From Azospirillum brasilense (GTDB lineage Bacteria > Pseudomonadota > Alphaproteobacteria > Azospirillales > Azospirillaceae): a stretch of DNA of 64,000 nucleotides. Of this stretch, positions 35,281 to 44,915 are shown piece by piece (the first letter of the stretch is position 1; every line of letters starts with the position of its first letter). Position numbers and translations under genes: made by a program. The notes under the pieces are model-generated. The model was given only the letters and a program-made list of their open reading frames with translations, made no database searches and was not told the DNA's origin. The DNA lies in the NCBI RefSeq assembly GCF_007827815.1, contig NZ_VITH01000023.1, positions 1 to 64,000 of the forward strand, written 5' to 3'.

Positions 35281-36205
35281 TCTGGGACTTGAGCTGGGCG
35301 CAGACCGACTTGGCGCGCTCCTCGTCGAGGCCGACGCCCTGGATGCGGTAGAAGATGCCCTTCTCGCCCAGATCAGCCTTGGCGACCTGCATGGACAGCC
35401 CGCCGAGCGCCGCACCGTAGCGGCTGGTCAGACGCTTCCATTCCGTCGAGGCCTCGGCCTCGCTGCGCACCGCGGCGAGCTGGACTCGCCAGTTCCCCCC
35501 ACCCGATGCCTTGGCGGGTGCCGGGGCGGGTGCCGGCTGCGGAGCCGGGGCGGCGGCCGGCGCAGGCTGCGGCTTGGGCGCCGCGGCGGGCGGCGGGGGC
35601 GGCGTCTGGGCCTGCGGGGGAGCGGGCGCCGGCTTGGCAGCGGGCGGTGCGGGCTGCGGCTTGGGCGCCGGAGCCGCCGGCACCGGCGCCGGAAGGGCGG
35701 CCACGGCGGGCGGCGGGGCCGGAGCGGCGGCGGGCGGCGGTGCCCCCTCCCCGTCCTGGCGCGGCACCGTGGTGGTGGAGCCCGGCGGGGGCGGCGGCAA
35801 CTGGGCCACCGCGGGCGCCTCCGGCAGGGTCGGCGACGGCGGCACCTGCGGCGCCACGACCGGCCGCGGCAGCGGCTCCTCCGGCGGCGGCAGCAGGCGC
35901 TCGATCTGCGACTTCGATCCGCGGTCGTTCAGCCGCTCGTAGACCAGCTTGTCCTGGTGCGGCACTTCCATGCCGCCGGGCTGCTCCGGGCGGGCCTTGG
36001 TCGGCGCACTGTCGGCCATCAGCAGCGGCGGACCGCCGTCCTGCGTGCTCTGCCCCTTGCCGCCATAGACCACGACGATCGCGCCGGCGAAGGCCACGAT
36101 GCCGACCACCGCCAGACCGAGGCCGAGCAGACCGCGCCGACCTCCCCGCTGCGGCGGCGTGCCGTAGGGATCGCTGGCGTGGTTGACATCGCCCTCATAC
36201 CTCAT
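35252..36205 (-). CDS. SPOR-domain membrane protein
   Basis: 317 residues: a short cytoplasmic N-terminus, one membrane helix (LLGLGLAVVGIVAFAGAIVVV, about 27-47), a long Pro/Ala-rich periplasmic stretch (about 100-235), and a C-terminal SPOR domain (about 240-317; NWRVQLAAVRSEAEAS...GIFYRIQGVG). SPOR domains bind denuded glycan strands at the septum, so a division role is likely. It overlaps the argS stop by 4 bp and is co-oriented with nagZ. Confidence 0.92.
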   Translation of the reverse strand: MRYEGDVNHASDPYGTPPQRGGRRGLLGLGLAVVGIVAFAGAIVVVYGGKGQSTQDGGPPLLMADSAPTKARPEQPGGMEVPHQDKLVYERLNDRGSKSQIERLLPPPEEPLPRPVVAPQVPPSPTLPEAPAVAQLPPPPPGSTTTVPRQDGEGAPPPAAAPAPPPAVAALPAPVPAAPAPKPQPAPPAAKPAPAPPQAQTPPPPPAAAPKPQPAPAAAPAPQPAPAPAPAKASGGGNWRVQLAAVRSEAEASTEWKRLTSRYGAALGGLSMQVAKADLGEKGIFYRIQGVGLDEERAKSVCAQLKSQNVGCVVVRP

Positions 36206-37962
36206 GACCGCAATTCCTCCACCGGCTCCACGCCCATCACGGCGAGACCGGAAGCGATCACCGTGGCGACCGCGCTGATCAGCGCCAGACGGGCCACCGT
36301 CACCTCCTCGTCACCCTCGATCAGGAAGCGCAGGCTGGTGTCGTCGCGGCCCTTGTTCCACAGGGCGTGGAAGTCGCTGGCGAGATCGTAGAGGTAGAAG
36401 GCCACGCGGTGCGGCTCGTGAGCCTCGGCGGCGGACTCGACCAGACGCGGCCAGGTCGCCATGCGCTTGGCCAGCGCCTTCTCCTCCTCGCTGTCGAGGC
36501 GGGCGAGGTTGGCCTTGGCGGCCAGCGCCGCCAGCGACAGGTCGGCCCCCGGCAGAGCCGTCGCGGCGTGGCGCAGGACCGAGCGGCAGCGGGCGTGGGC
36601 GTACTGCACGTAGAAGACCGGGTTGTCCTTCGACTGCTCGACGACCTTGGCGAAATCGAAGTCCAGCGTCTGGTCGTTGCGGCGGGTCAGCATGATGAAG
36701 CGGACGACGTCGCGGCCGACCTCCTCGATCACGTCGCGCAGCGTCACGAAGGTGCCGGCGCGCTTGGACATCTTCACCGGCTCGCCGTTCTTCATCAGAT
36801 GGACGAGCTGGCAGAGCTTCACGTCCAACGACGCCTTGCCCTCGGTGATCGCCGTGGTCGCCGCCTGCATGCGCTTGACGTAGCCGCCATGGTCGGCGCC
36901 CCACACGTCGATCTGCAGGTCGAAGCCGCGGCGGTGCTTGTCGTAGTGGTAGGCGATGTCGTTGGAGAAATAGGTGAAGGACCCGTCCGACTTCTTCAGC
37001 GGGCGGTCGACGTCGTCGCCGAAGTCGGTGGACTTGAACAGGGTCTGCGGGCGCGGCTCCCAATCGTCGGGCTTCTTGCCCTTCGGCGGCTCCAGCACGC
37101 CGACATAGATCAGGCCGCGGTCCTCCAGCGCCTTCAGCGCCGTGTCCACCGCCCCGGCCTTCACCAGCGCGCGTTCGGAGCTGTAGACGTCCATGCGGAC
37201 GCCGAGGACGCCGAGGTCCTCCTTGATCCATTCCATGATCGTGGCGATGGCGAAGTCACGGCAGGCCGGCAGCCAGTCGGCCTCGTCCGCGCCGACCCAC
37301 CTGTTGCCGTCGCGCTCGGCCAGGGCCTGCCCAACCTCCTTCAGATATTCGCCGGGATAGAGACCCGCCGGGATCTCGCCGATCTCCTCGCCCAGCGCCT
37401 CGCGGTAGCGCAGGAAGGTCGAACGGCCCAGCACGTCGACCTGGGCACCGGCGTCGTTGATGTAATATTCACGGGCGACGGCGTAGCCGGCCTTCTCCAG
37501 CAGCGCCGCCAGCGCGTCGCCGAACACGGCGCCGCGGCCGTGGGCCGCGTGCAGCGGGCCGGTGGGGTTGGCCGACACATACTCGACGTTGACCGGACGC
37601 TTGCCGCCCAGCGTGCTCTCGCCATAGGCGGTGCCGGCGGTCAGCACGTCGCGGATGCGGTCGCGCCAGACGTCGGCCGTCAGGCGCAGGTTCACGAAGC
37701 CCGGACCGGCGATCTCGGCGCTCGCCACGTCGGGGCGGGTCTTCAGCTTCGCCACCAGCAGCTCGGCCAGCGCGCGGGGCGGCTTGCCCGCCGGCTTGGC
37801 CAGGATCATCGCCGCGTTGGTCGACAGGTCGCCGTGCGCCGCCTCGCGCGGCGGCTCCACCGTCAGGCGCGCGGTGTCCAGCCCCGCCGGGATCTGGCCC
37901 TCGGCGGCCAGCTCGTCCAGCAGCTTGCGGATGTCGTTCTCGAAGACCTTGAAGATGTTCAT
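36202..37962 (-). CDS. argS: Arginine--tRNA ligase
   Basis: 586 residues, class I. The N-terminal Add1 domain (about 1-110) is followed by the HIGH-type motif in SANPTGPLHAAHGRGA, REYYINDAGAQVDVLG, YFSNDIAYHYDKHRRGFD and the KMSKS-type VKMSKRAGTFVTLRD. The C-terminal helical anticodon domain begins near VQYAHARCRSVL. The length is normal. It lies between dgt and the SPOR gene on the same strand. Confidence 0.99.
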   Translation of the reverse strand: MNIFKVFENDIRKLLDELAAEGQIPAGLDTARLTVEPPREAAHGDLSTNAAMILAKPAGKPPRALAELLVAKLKTRPDVASAEIAGPGFVNLRLTADVWRDRIRDVLTAGTAYGESTLGGKRPVNVEYVSANPTGPLHAAHGRGAVFGDALAALLEKAGYAVAREYYINDAGAQVDVLGRSTFLRYREALGEEIGEIPAGLYPGEYLKEVGQALAERDGNRWVGADEADWLPACRDFAIATIMEWIKEDLGVLGVRMDVYSSERALVKAGAVDTALKALEDRGLIYVGVLEPPKGKKPDDWEPRPQTLFKSTDFGDDVDRPLKKSDGSFTYFSNDIAYHYDKHRRGFDLQIDVWGADHGGYVKRMQAATTAITEGKASLDVKLCQLVHLMKNGEPVKMSKRAGTFVTLRDVIEEVGRDVVRFIMLTRRNDQTLDFDFAKVVEQSKDNPVFYVQYAHARCRSVLRHAATALPGADLSLAALAAKANLARLDSEEEKALAKRMATWPRLVESAAEAHEPHRVAFYLYDLASDFHALWNKGRDDTSLRFLIEGDEEVTVARLALISAVATVIASGLAVMGVEPVEELRS

Positions 37963-37993
37963 CGGTTCAATTCTTGCTTTAGGTCTGGGCCGT

Positions 37994-39193
37994 TTAGGTC
38001 TTGGCGTCCATGTCGAACAGGCGGGCGTATTCGGCGAGCGCGTAGCGGTCGGTCATCCCGGCGATGTAGTCGGCGACCAGCCGCGCCAGCACCGTCCGAT
38101 CGCCGTGCCCGCCCTGTTTGGCGATCTCCTCCTGCCACTGCGTCGGCAGGGTGTTCGGCTCGGCCAGGAACAGGTCGAACAGGGCGGTGACCACCCGCTT
38201 GCACTTGCTCATTTCCCGGTTCACCCGGTAATGGCGGTACATGCGCTGTTTCAGGAAGGCGCGCAAGGGCCGCTGCGCCTCGACCATCGCGGGGGAGAAG
38301 CTGACGACCGGCTCCGGGAGGGCACGCAGCTCGGCGGCGCTGCCCGGACGGTGGCGGTCCAGCCGCTCCCGCGTCTCGGCCAGAAGGTCGACGATCATGT
38401 TGTTGATCATCCGCCGGATCGTCTCGTGGATCAGACGGGAGCGCTCCAGCCCCGGATAGCGGTCGCAGACCTGCCGCACCACCGGGCCGACCAGCGGCAG
38501 CTCCGCCACTTCGTCCACCGTGAACAGGCCGGCGCGCAGCCCGTCGTCGATGTCGTGATTGTTGTAGGCGATGTCGTCGGCCAGGGCCGCCACCTGCGCC
38601 TCGGCGCCCGGGTTGGTGTGAAGCTCCAGATCCCAGCGCTCCTGGAAGGCGGCCAGCGTCGTCGGCAGCGCTCCACCATCACGCAGAGGCAGCAGCGGGC
38701 CGTTGTGCTTGACCACACCCTCCAGCGCTTCCCAGGTCAGGTTCAGCCCGTCGAAGTCGGCGTAGCGGCGCTCCAGCATCGTCAGGATGCGCAGCGTCTG
38801 GTCGTTGTGGGCGAAACCACCGTAGGGCGCCATGCAGGCGTCGAGCGCGTCCTCGCCGGCATGGCCGAAGGGGGTGTGGCCGAGATCGTGGGCGAGCGCC
38901 ACCGCCTCCGCCAGATCCTCGTTCAGCCCGAGCGCGCGGCTGATCGAGCGGGCGATCTGCGCCACCTCCAGGCTGTGGGTCAGGCGGGTGCGGAAATAGT
39001 CGCCCTCGTGATAGACGAAGACCTGCGTCTTGTACTTCAGCTTGCGGAAGGCACCGGAATGCACGATGCGGTCGCGGTCGCGCTGGTAGCACGAGCGCGT
39101 CGGGCTTTCCGGCTCCGGGAACAGCCGGCCGCGCGTCTGTGCGGGGTCGCAGCCATAGGGCGCCGGGCGATCCTGGAAGAAGTCCGCCGTCAT
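37994..39193 (-). CDS. dgt: Deoxyguanosinetriphosphate triphosphohydrolase-like protein
   Basis: 399 residues from ATG 39193; an upstream in-frame start at 39229 adds an unconserved tail. The HD metal site is intact: TRLTHSLEVAQIAR, then ALAHDLGHTPFGHAGEDAL, and DDIAYNNHDIDDGLRAG with the third Asp. RDRDRIVHSGAFRKLKYKTQV is the family N-terminal block. It hydrolyses dNTPs to nucleosides and triphosphate; the type-2 subgroup is found in most Alphaproteobacteria. It lies 31 bp upstream of argS and is divergent from erpA. Confidence 0.95.
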   Translation of the reverse strand: MTADFFQDRPAPYGCDPAQTRGRLFPEPESPTRSCYQRDRDRIVHSGAFRKLKYKTQVFVYHEGDYFRTRLTHSLEVAQIARSISRALGLNEDLAEAVALAHDLGHTPFGHAGEDALDACMAPYGGFAHNDQTLRILTMLERRYADFDGLNLTWEALEGVVKHNGPLLPLRDGGALPTTLAAFQERWDLELHTNPGAEAQVAALADDIAYNNHDIDDGLRAGLFTVDEVAELPLVGPVVRQVCDRYPGLERSRLIHETIRRMINNMIVDLLAETRERLDRHRPGSAAELRALPEPVVSFSPAMVEAQRPLRAFLKQRMYRHYRVNREMSKCKRVVTALFDLFLAEPNTLPTQWQEEIAKQGGHGDRTVLARLVADYIAGMTDRYALAEYARLFDMDAKT

Positions 39194-39413
39194 GGCGCGG
39201 ACACTACCGACGCAAACCGCACTGTGCAACGGCGAAGGCGGAGACCGGCCGAGACATCCGGCAGCCGCTTGCAGGCATTCGGGCGCAGGCGAACCGCAGG
39301 TCAGGCATGAGTTCGCCGGACATGCCTTTGACGAAAGGCGGACACACCCTTACATTCGTCATCGTGTCGTCTGTCCCGCGAAACCCCGCCCGCGAAACAC
39401 CGAGGTCCGTCCC

Positions 39414-39782
39414 ATGCCCGACACCGCCCTTCCCGCCACCGCGCAAGAGGGTGCGCGCGTTCTGACCGTGTCCGACAGCGCCGCCAAGCGCGTCGCCTTC
39501 CTGATCGAGCACGAGGGCGATCCGGCCCTGATGCTGCGCCTGACCGTGTCGGGCGGCGGCTGCTCCGGCTTCCAGTACGGCTTCGCCTTCGACGCCACGG
39601 CGAACGAGGACGACCATGTGTTTGAGAAGAACGGCGTGAAGGTGGTCACCGACGACGTCTCGCTGGACCTGCTGGCCGGCTCCACCCTCGATTATGTCGA
39701 GGACCTGATGGGGGCCGCCTTCCAGATCAAGAATCCGAACGCCACGGCATCCTGCGGCTGCGGCAACTCCTTCGCCGCCTGA
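39414..39782 (+). CDS. erpA: Iron-sulfur cluster insertion protein ErpA
   Basis: 122 residues, A-type Fe-S carrier. The three cluster-ligand cysteines are present: GGGCSGFQYGF and the C-terminal ASCGCGNSF. LTVSDSAAKRVAFLIEHEGD starts the fold at about residue 18. ErpA and IscA are close; the wording is based on the divergent position next to dgt, common for erpA in Alphaproteobacteria. ATG 39414 begins MPDTALP; no strong ribosome site is visible. Confidence 0.9.
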   Translation: MPDTALPATAQEGARVLTVSDSAAKRVAFLIEHEGDPALMLRLTVSGGGCSGFQYGFAFDATANEDDHVFEKNGVKVVTDDVSLDLLAGSTLDYVEDLMGAAFQIKNPNATASCGCGNSFAA

Positions 39783-39842
39783 CGGGACCTTTTACCCCTT
39801 GGCCTTTCCCTCCTGGCCTTTGCCGAACAAGAAGAACACGAC

Positions 39843-40628
39843 GTGAAGATCGCCACCTGGAACGTCAATTCGGCGAAGGCCCGCCTTCCGCTGATCACCG
39901 ACTGGCTGCGCGCGGAGTCCCCGGACGTCGCGCTTCTCCAGGAGATCAAATGCGAGACCGCGGCCTTCCCCCGCGCCGCCTTCGAGGAGTTGGGCTATCA
40001 CGTCACGCCGGTGGGGCAGAAGTCCTACAACGGCGTGGCGTTCCTCTCCAAGGCGCCGCACGAGGATGTGCTGACCCGCCTGCCCGGCGAGCCGGAGGAC
40101 GAGCAGGCCCGCTACGTCGAGGCCACGGTGGCCGGCGTGCGCATCGCCTCGCTCTACCTGCCCAACGGCAACCCGCTCGGGACGGAGAAGTTCGCCTACA
40201 AGCTCCGCTGGATGGACCGGCTGCATGCCCATGCCCGCGGCCTGCTGGCTCAGGAGATCCCCTTCGTCCTGGGCGGCGACTACAACATCATTCCGGAACC
40301 GCGCGACGTCTTCGATCCGGTGGCCTTCGCCGGCGACGCCCTGTTCCAGCCGGAATCGCGGGCGAAATTCCGCGCCCTGCTGAATCTGGGGCTGACCGAG
40401 GCCTACCGCGCCCTGCACGACGACGACCACGCCTACACCTTCTGGGACTATCAGGCGGGTTGCTGGCCGCGCGATCTCGGGTTGCGCATCGATCACTTCC
40501 TGCTGTCCCCGCAGGCCGCCGACCGTCTGGTGGAGTGCCGCATCGACCGCCGCCCGCGCGGCGCCGAAAAAGCGTCCGACCACACGCCCGTCCTGCTCGA
40601 TCTGCGCGACGGGTCAGACATTTCTTAA
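39843..40628 (+). CDS. xth: Exodeoxyribonuclease III
   Basis: 261 residues, GTG start at 39843. AP-endonuclease/exonuclease of the EEP fold in base-excision repair. Catalytic signatures: KIATWNVNSAKARLP, LLQEIKCE (Glu metal ligand), GGDYNIIPEPRDVFDP, LRIDHFLLS and KASDHTPVLLDL (catalytic His). The length is normal. It lies 60 bp after erpA on the same strand; a T-rich run (AAATTTTTT) follows. Confidence 0.96.
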   Translation: MKIATWNVNSAKARLPLITDWLRAESPDVALLQEIKCETAAFPRAAFEELGYHVTPVGQKSYNGVAFLSKAPHEDVLTRLPGEPEDEQARYVEATVAGVRIASLYLPNGNPLGTEKFAYKLRWMDRLHAHARGLLAQEIPFVLGGDYNIIPEPRDVFDPVAFAGDALFQPESRAKFRALLNLGLTEAYRALHDDDHAYTFWDYQAGCWPRDLGLRIDHFLLSPQAADRLVECRIDRRPRGAEKASDHTPVLLDLRDGSDIS

Positions 40629-40701
40629 ATTTTTTCACGCATCCTCAAGACCGACTCGGAAACCGAGCGAGCGTCCACCCGCAGGGAGAGGCGGCAAGAC
40701 G

Positions 40702-41274
40702 ATGGTCTGGGGACAGGACAGCGGCCGCAGAGCGATCGAAGAACTGCTGACGGCCATCGAGCAGCAGGCCGGCGAAGCCATCGCTTTGGGAGCGCGCGCG
40801 CAGCGCGACATTGAGGAGGACCGTTTCTCCTCCTTCCTCGGCTTCCGCCGCAAGGTGGAGGAGGTGCGTGCCCTCGTCGCCCTAACGGAAGAGCGCCTGA
40901 CCACCGTCAACACGGCCAAGCTGGCCGACCTGCGCACGGAGTTCGAGCGGATCGACCTGCTGCTGACCGGCCTGCTGGCCCGCGCCACTCGGAATTACTT
41001 CGAACGCATGCGGGACGATCAGGCGCTTCCCATCGGGGCGCGCGAGCTGTTCGAGCCGGAATTGAGGATCATCGAGGAGATGCGCGGCAAGCTGGACCGC
41101 CCGCATTACGCCGGCCGCGTGTCGGCCACGGTGATCGAGGACCTGGAGGCGACCGGCGTCATGATCCGCAAGGTCATCAGCCGCGCGCCGAGCCTGCCCG
41201 ATTTCTCGGATTCCCCGACACCGCCGAAGCCGACGAAGCGGCTGTCGAATCTCGGCCGCCCGATCCGGATGTGA
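40702..41274 (+). CDS. Conserved helical protein of unknown function
   Basis: 190 residues, ATG 40702 with an AGGGAGAGG site 11 bp upstream. I do not recognise the family. It is largely helical and charged, with likely coiled coil at about 10-75 (IEELLTAIEQQAGEAIALGARAQ and KVEEVRALVALTEERL in two stretches), then LLTGLLARATRNYFERMRDDQ and a Pro/Ser-rich basic tail (SPTPPKPTKRLSN). No signal peptide or membrane helix is seen. Codon use matches its neighbours, so it is native. A transcript start is likely in the 73-bp gap after xth. Confidence 0.75.
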   Translation: MVWGQDSGRRAIEELLTAIEQQAGEAIALGARAQRDIEEDRFSSFLGFRRKVEEVRALVALTEERLTTVNTAKLADLRTEFERIDLLLTGLLARATRNYFERMRDDQALPIGARELFEPELRIIEEMRGKLDRPHYAGRVSATVIEDLEATGVMIRKVISRAPSLPDFSDSPTPPKPTKRLSNLGRPIRM

Positions 41275-41451
41275 CGCACCCGCGTGGGACGGCCGCGCCC
41301 AAGGGCCCCGGACCACGGCTTGGTGATCGAGCCCGCTCCTTCCGGCGTCTCCGCCGCGGGGGTGTCCCCACGGACCTCCCCACAGCGGATGTGCCCCAGC
41401 CCTATCCGGGCGGCAACCGAACCGGCTGCCGCGCCGCCGAAACCTTGAGCG

Positions 41452-43002
41452 TCACTCCCACTCGATCGTGCCGGGCGGCTTCGAGGTGATGTCGTAGACG
41501 ACGCGGTTGACGCCGCGCACCTCATTGACGATGCGGTTCGACACGCGGGCCAGGAAGTCGTGCGGGAACGGATACCAGTCGGCGGTCATGCCGTCGGTGG
41601 AGGTCACCGCGCGCAGCGCCAGCACATGGTCGTAGGTGCGCCCGTCGCCCATCACGCCCACGGTGCGCACCGGCAGCAGCACCGCGAAGGCCTGCCAGAT
41701 CGCGTCGTAGAGGCCGGCGTTGCGGATCTCCTCCAGATAGACCGTGTCGGCCTTGCGCAGGATGTCCAGCTTCTCCGGGGTGATCTCGCCGGGGACGCGG
41801 ATGGCGAGGCCGGGGCCGGGGAACGGGTGGCGCCCGATGAAGGCGGCCGGCAGGCCGAGTTCGCGGCCGAGCGCCCGGACCTCGTCCTTGAACAGCTCGC
41901 GCAGCGGCTCCACCAGCTTCAGCTTCATGCGCTCCGGCAGGCCGCCGACGTTGTGGTGCGACTTGATGGTGACCGAGGGGCCGCCGGTGAAGGACACGCT
42001 CTCGATCACGTCGGGGTACAGCGTGCCCTGGGCCAGGAACTGCGCGCCGCCGACCTTGGCGCTCTCCTCGTCGAACACCTCGATGAACAGGCCGCCGATG
42101 ATCTTGCGCTTCTGCTCGGGGTCGGTGACGCCGGCCAGCTTGCCCAGGAACAGCTCGGACGCGTTCCGGTGGACCAGCGGGATGTTGTAGTGGTCGCGGA
42201 ACAGCGTCACCACCTCCTCCGCCTCGCCGGCGCGCATCAGGCCGGTGTCGACGAAGATGCAGGTGAGCTGGTCGCCGATGGCCTCATGGATCAGCACGGC
42301 GGCCACCGAGGAATCGACGCCGCCCGACAGACCGCAGATCACCTTGCCGGTGCCGACCTGGGCGCGGATCTTCTCGATGGCCTGCTGCTTGAAGGCGGCC
42401 ATCGTCCAGTCGCCCTTCAGGCCCGCGACGCGGTGCACGAAGTTCGACAGGAGCTGCGCGCCGTGCGGGGTGTGCACGACCTCCGGGTGGAACTGCACGC
42501 CGTAGAACTGGCGGGCGTCGTCGGCGATGGCGGCGAAGGGCGCGCCGTCGCTGACCGCCACCGCCTGGAAGCCGTCCGGCAGGGCGGTGACGCGGTCGCC
42601 GTGGCTCATCCACACCTGCTCGCGCGAGCCGACCGCCCACAGCCCGTCGAACAGGGCGCAGGTCTGCTTCACCTCGATGAAGGCGCGGCCGAACTCGCGG
42701 TGGTCGGAGCCCGACACGGTGCCGCCGAGCTGGTGGCACATCGTCTGCTGGCCGTAGCAGATGCCCAGGACCGGAACGCCCAGCGTGAAGACCAGCTCCG
42801 GCGCGCGCGGGCCGTTCTCTTCGGTGACGGAGGCCGGGCTGCCCGACAGGATGATCGCCTTCGGCGCGTACTCGCGAATCCGCTCCTCGCTCATGCTGAA
42901 CGGATGGATTTCGCAATAGACGCCGGCTTCGCGGACGCGGCGGGCGATGAGCTGGGTCACCTGCGACCCGAAATCGAGGATGAGAACGCGCTCGGCGGAC
43001 AT
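41452..43002 (-). CDS. guaA: GMP synthase (glutamine-hydrolysing)
   Basis: 516 residues; converts XMP to GMP. The class I glutamine amidotransferase domain has the nucleophile in LGICYGQQTMCHQLGG and the His/Glu pair in GVQFHPEVVHT. The N-type ATP-pyrophosphatase domain has the PP-loop LSGGVDSSVAAVL, and the C-terminal dimerisation domain ends PPGTIEWE, the family end. ATG 43002 gives MSAERVLILDFGSQVTQLIA. guaB lies 10 kb away on the same strand. Confidence 0.99.
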   Translation of the reverse strand: MSAERVLILDFGSQVTQLIARRVREAGVYCEIHPFSMSEERIREYAPKAIILSGSPASVTEENGPRAPELVFTLGVPVLGICYGQQTMCHQLGGTVSGSDHREFGRAFIEVKQTCALFDGLWAVGSREQVWMSHGDRVTALPDGFQAVAVSDGAPFAAIADDARQFYGVQFHPEVVHTPHGAQLLSNFVHRVAGLKGDWTMAAFKQQAIEKIRAQVGTGKVICGLSGGVDSSVAAVLIHEAIGDQLTCIFVDTGLMRAGEAEEVVTLFRDHYNIPLVHRNASELFLGKLAGVTDPEQKRKIIGGLFIEVFDEESAKVGGAQFLAQGTLYPDVIESVSFTGGPSVTIKSHHNVGGLPERMKLKLVEPLRELFKDEVRALGRELGLPAAFIGRHPFPGPGLAIRVPGEITPEKLDILRKADTVYLEEIRNAGLYDAIWQAFAVLLPVRTVGVMGDGRTYDHVLALRAVTSTDGMTADWYPFPHDFLARVSNRIVNEVRGVNRVVYDITSKPPGTIEWE

Positions 43003-43037
43003 GGACGACAACCTGATGCGGGGGGACAAGCCCCTGA

Positions 43038-43595
43038 CTACCGCATTTCGGGGCCCGTGGACAAGCGTGCAAGCGGCGCGAGGTCGCGCCAGCCATAGGC
43101 GATCTCCACCAGTTCCTTCCCGGCGAAGCGGATCGGCCGCTCCGCCACGCGGACACCGCCCAGCCGCTCGTAGAACCAGCGGGCCGGATTCTCGCGCAGG
43201 CACCAGACCACGGCGGTGCGCTTGCCGCCCTCCTGAAGCCGCTCCGCCATCGTCGCCATCAGGCGGCGGCCATGCCCCCGCCCCTGCACCTCGTCCAGCA
43301 GGTAGAGGGCGTAGAATTCCCCCTCGTACCCCTCGACGGGAATGCGGCGCCCGCCGTAGGTGGCGAATCCCACCACCGAGTCCGCAGCGTCCGCCACGAC
43401 CAGGGCGCCCTGCCCCGGCCCGTGCGCCTGGACGGCGTTGTGCCAGCGCATCGCCGCGGCGGCTTCCGACAGGTTGACGAGGTAGGCATCGGGGACGAGC
43501 CCCGGATAGGTGGATTGCCACGTGGCGACATGGACCTTGGCGATGCCCACCGCGTCCGACGGCCGCGCGTCGCGAATCACCAGCGCTTCATCCAT
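43038..43595 (-). CDS. GNAT family N-acetyltransferase
   Basis: 185 residues from ATG 43595 (MDEALVIRDARPSDA). Acetyl-CoA-binding motif A is LYLLDEVQGRGHGRRLMATM, with the Q/RxxGxG/A core, and motif B contains NPARWFYERLGG. The substrate is unknown. A longer frame starting at 43667 lacks family similarity before this Met. It lies 35 bp upstream of guaA on the same strand and may be co-transcribed with it. Confidence 0.9.
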   Translation of the reverse strand: MDEALVIRDARPSDAVGIAKVHVATWQSTYPGLVPDAYLVNLSEAAAAMRWHNAVQAHGPGQGALVVADAADSVVGFATYGGRRIPVEGYEGEFYALYLLDEVQGRGHGRRLMATMAERLQEGGKRTAVVWCLRENPARWFYERLGGVRVAERPIRFAGKELVEIAYGWRDLAPLARLSTGPEMR

Positions 43596-43719
43596 GGGAC
43601 ATCTCCGGACCCGTTTCCCACCCCATTGGAAACTGGGAGCCGGGCTGGAGGATGTCCAGTCAGCCAAATGGGCCGGAACGGAGCGACGGTGGACGGCCGC
43701 CGCACCGCCGGCCTTCGGG

Positions 43720-44742
43720 TTACTGGGCCGGAAGGGCCGGAACGCCCGCCTGCCACTGGTCCCAGTGGGACACGATGTGGTCGGTCATGCGCGCACCGAC
43801 CACCGCCACGTTCTCCACCGTCTCGGCGAAGCCGCCGGCGGTTTCGCCCGGCTTCGGGTCGAGATGCTCCAGCGTGGTTTCCTTGGGGTTGCCCTGGTCG
43901 AAGTTGACCGCGCCACGCAAGCTCATCACCCGGTCGGAGCCCAGCGTCCGCTTGATGACCAGCGTGATCGCCGCGGCCTCCATCTCGGTGATGACGTAAT
44001 CGTCGGCGCCATAGAGCTTCGCGATGTACTGCGCCTGCTCGGACATGCCGGGGCCGTGGAAGAAGGTGTCGCCGGTCATGTGCGTACCGGTGCCGACGAA
44101 GGGCGCGCGCCGGGCGGCATCCTGCGGATAGCGCTGGCGGTAGGCACGGGCGCTGTCGGAATCCTTCAGCGGCGTATCACCGGTCAGCTTCATCGCCCAG
44201 GACACCAGCGTCGGGTTCATCTGGAACAGGCGGACGGACTCGTAGCCCTTGCGCGGCATGAAGGTCGGCTCGCCCGGCTTGCCCTCCTCCGGTGCCCAGC
44301 GGTGGCCCAGATCGTAATCCACCAACCAAGTCGCCCAGTTGACCTCGGCGATGGTGCCGCGCGACGGCGGCGTGCCGGCCACGCCGGAGATGATGAAATA
44401 GGCCTGCGACAGGTCGAGCTGCGGGTTCAGCAGGATCGCCTGCATGGACGCGGAGGAGCTGACCTTGCCCATCCCCAGGACCGCGCCGCAGACGCCGTCG
44501 GCGTTGCAGTAGACGGGGTTCAGCGCGCCCTTCACGGCGATCGGCTCGGCGGACTGCCAGTAGCGCTCGTACCAGTTCTGGAACTCTCCGGCGCGGTCGC
44601 CGGTGTTCTTGCCGATCTCGAACATGGCGCCGACGAACACCTTGACCTTGACCGGCTCAGCCGCCTCGGCGGAAGTGCCCAGCCCCAACAGGAAAAGGGC
44701 GGACAGGGCGGCGCTCCGCCAGCGGGACGTGTTCCACATCAT
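43720..44742 (-). CDS. Purine nucleoside permease (NUP) family protein
   Basis: 340 residues from ATG 44742, which has a GGAGC site. Residues 1 to ~27 form a signal peptide ending GTSAEA. The mature part has the NUP-family pattern: VKVFVGAMFEIGKNTGDRAGEF, YFIISGVAGTPPSRGTIAEV, ATWLVDYDLGHRW, GTGTHMTGDTFFHG and EMEAAAITLVIKR. The EMEAAA and G-T-H motifs resemble the nucleoside-phosphorylase fold, so despite the permease name it may be a periplasmic nucleoside-binding or cleaving protein. It stands alone, with GNAT-guaA downstream. Confidence 0.88.
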   Translation of the reverse strand: MMWNTSRWRSAALSALFLLGLGTSAEAAEPVKVKVFVGAMFEIGKNTGDRAGEFQNWYERYWQSAEPIAVKGALNPVYCNADGVCGAVLGMGKVSSSASMQAILLNPQLDLSQAYFIISGVAGTPPSRGTIAEVNWATWLVDYDLGHRWAPEEGKPGEPTFMPRKGYESVRLFQMNPTLVSWAMKLTGDTPLKDSDSARAYRQRYPQDAARRAPFVGTGTHMTGDTFFHGPGMSEQAQYIAKLYGADDYVITEMEAAAITLVIKRTLGSDRVMSLRGAVNFDQGNPKETTLEHLDPKPGETAGGFAETVENVAVVGARMTDHIVSHWDQWQAGVPALPAQ

Positions 44743-44915
44743 TGCGCTCCAACATGCGGGGAAAGGTCGCACCCTAACCGCAAACCTCACGCTATGACCC
44801 GCTACAAATCAGCAGGCCCCTCCGTGTGTCCCCGCATGAGTGGCGGCGGCGATCCGGACCCGCATCATGTCGGCGGCAGGGAACGGGGCCGCCACAGCGA
44901 AGCCCGCCGGTCGCC

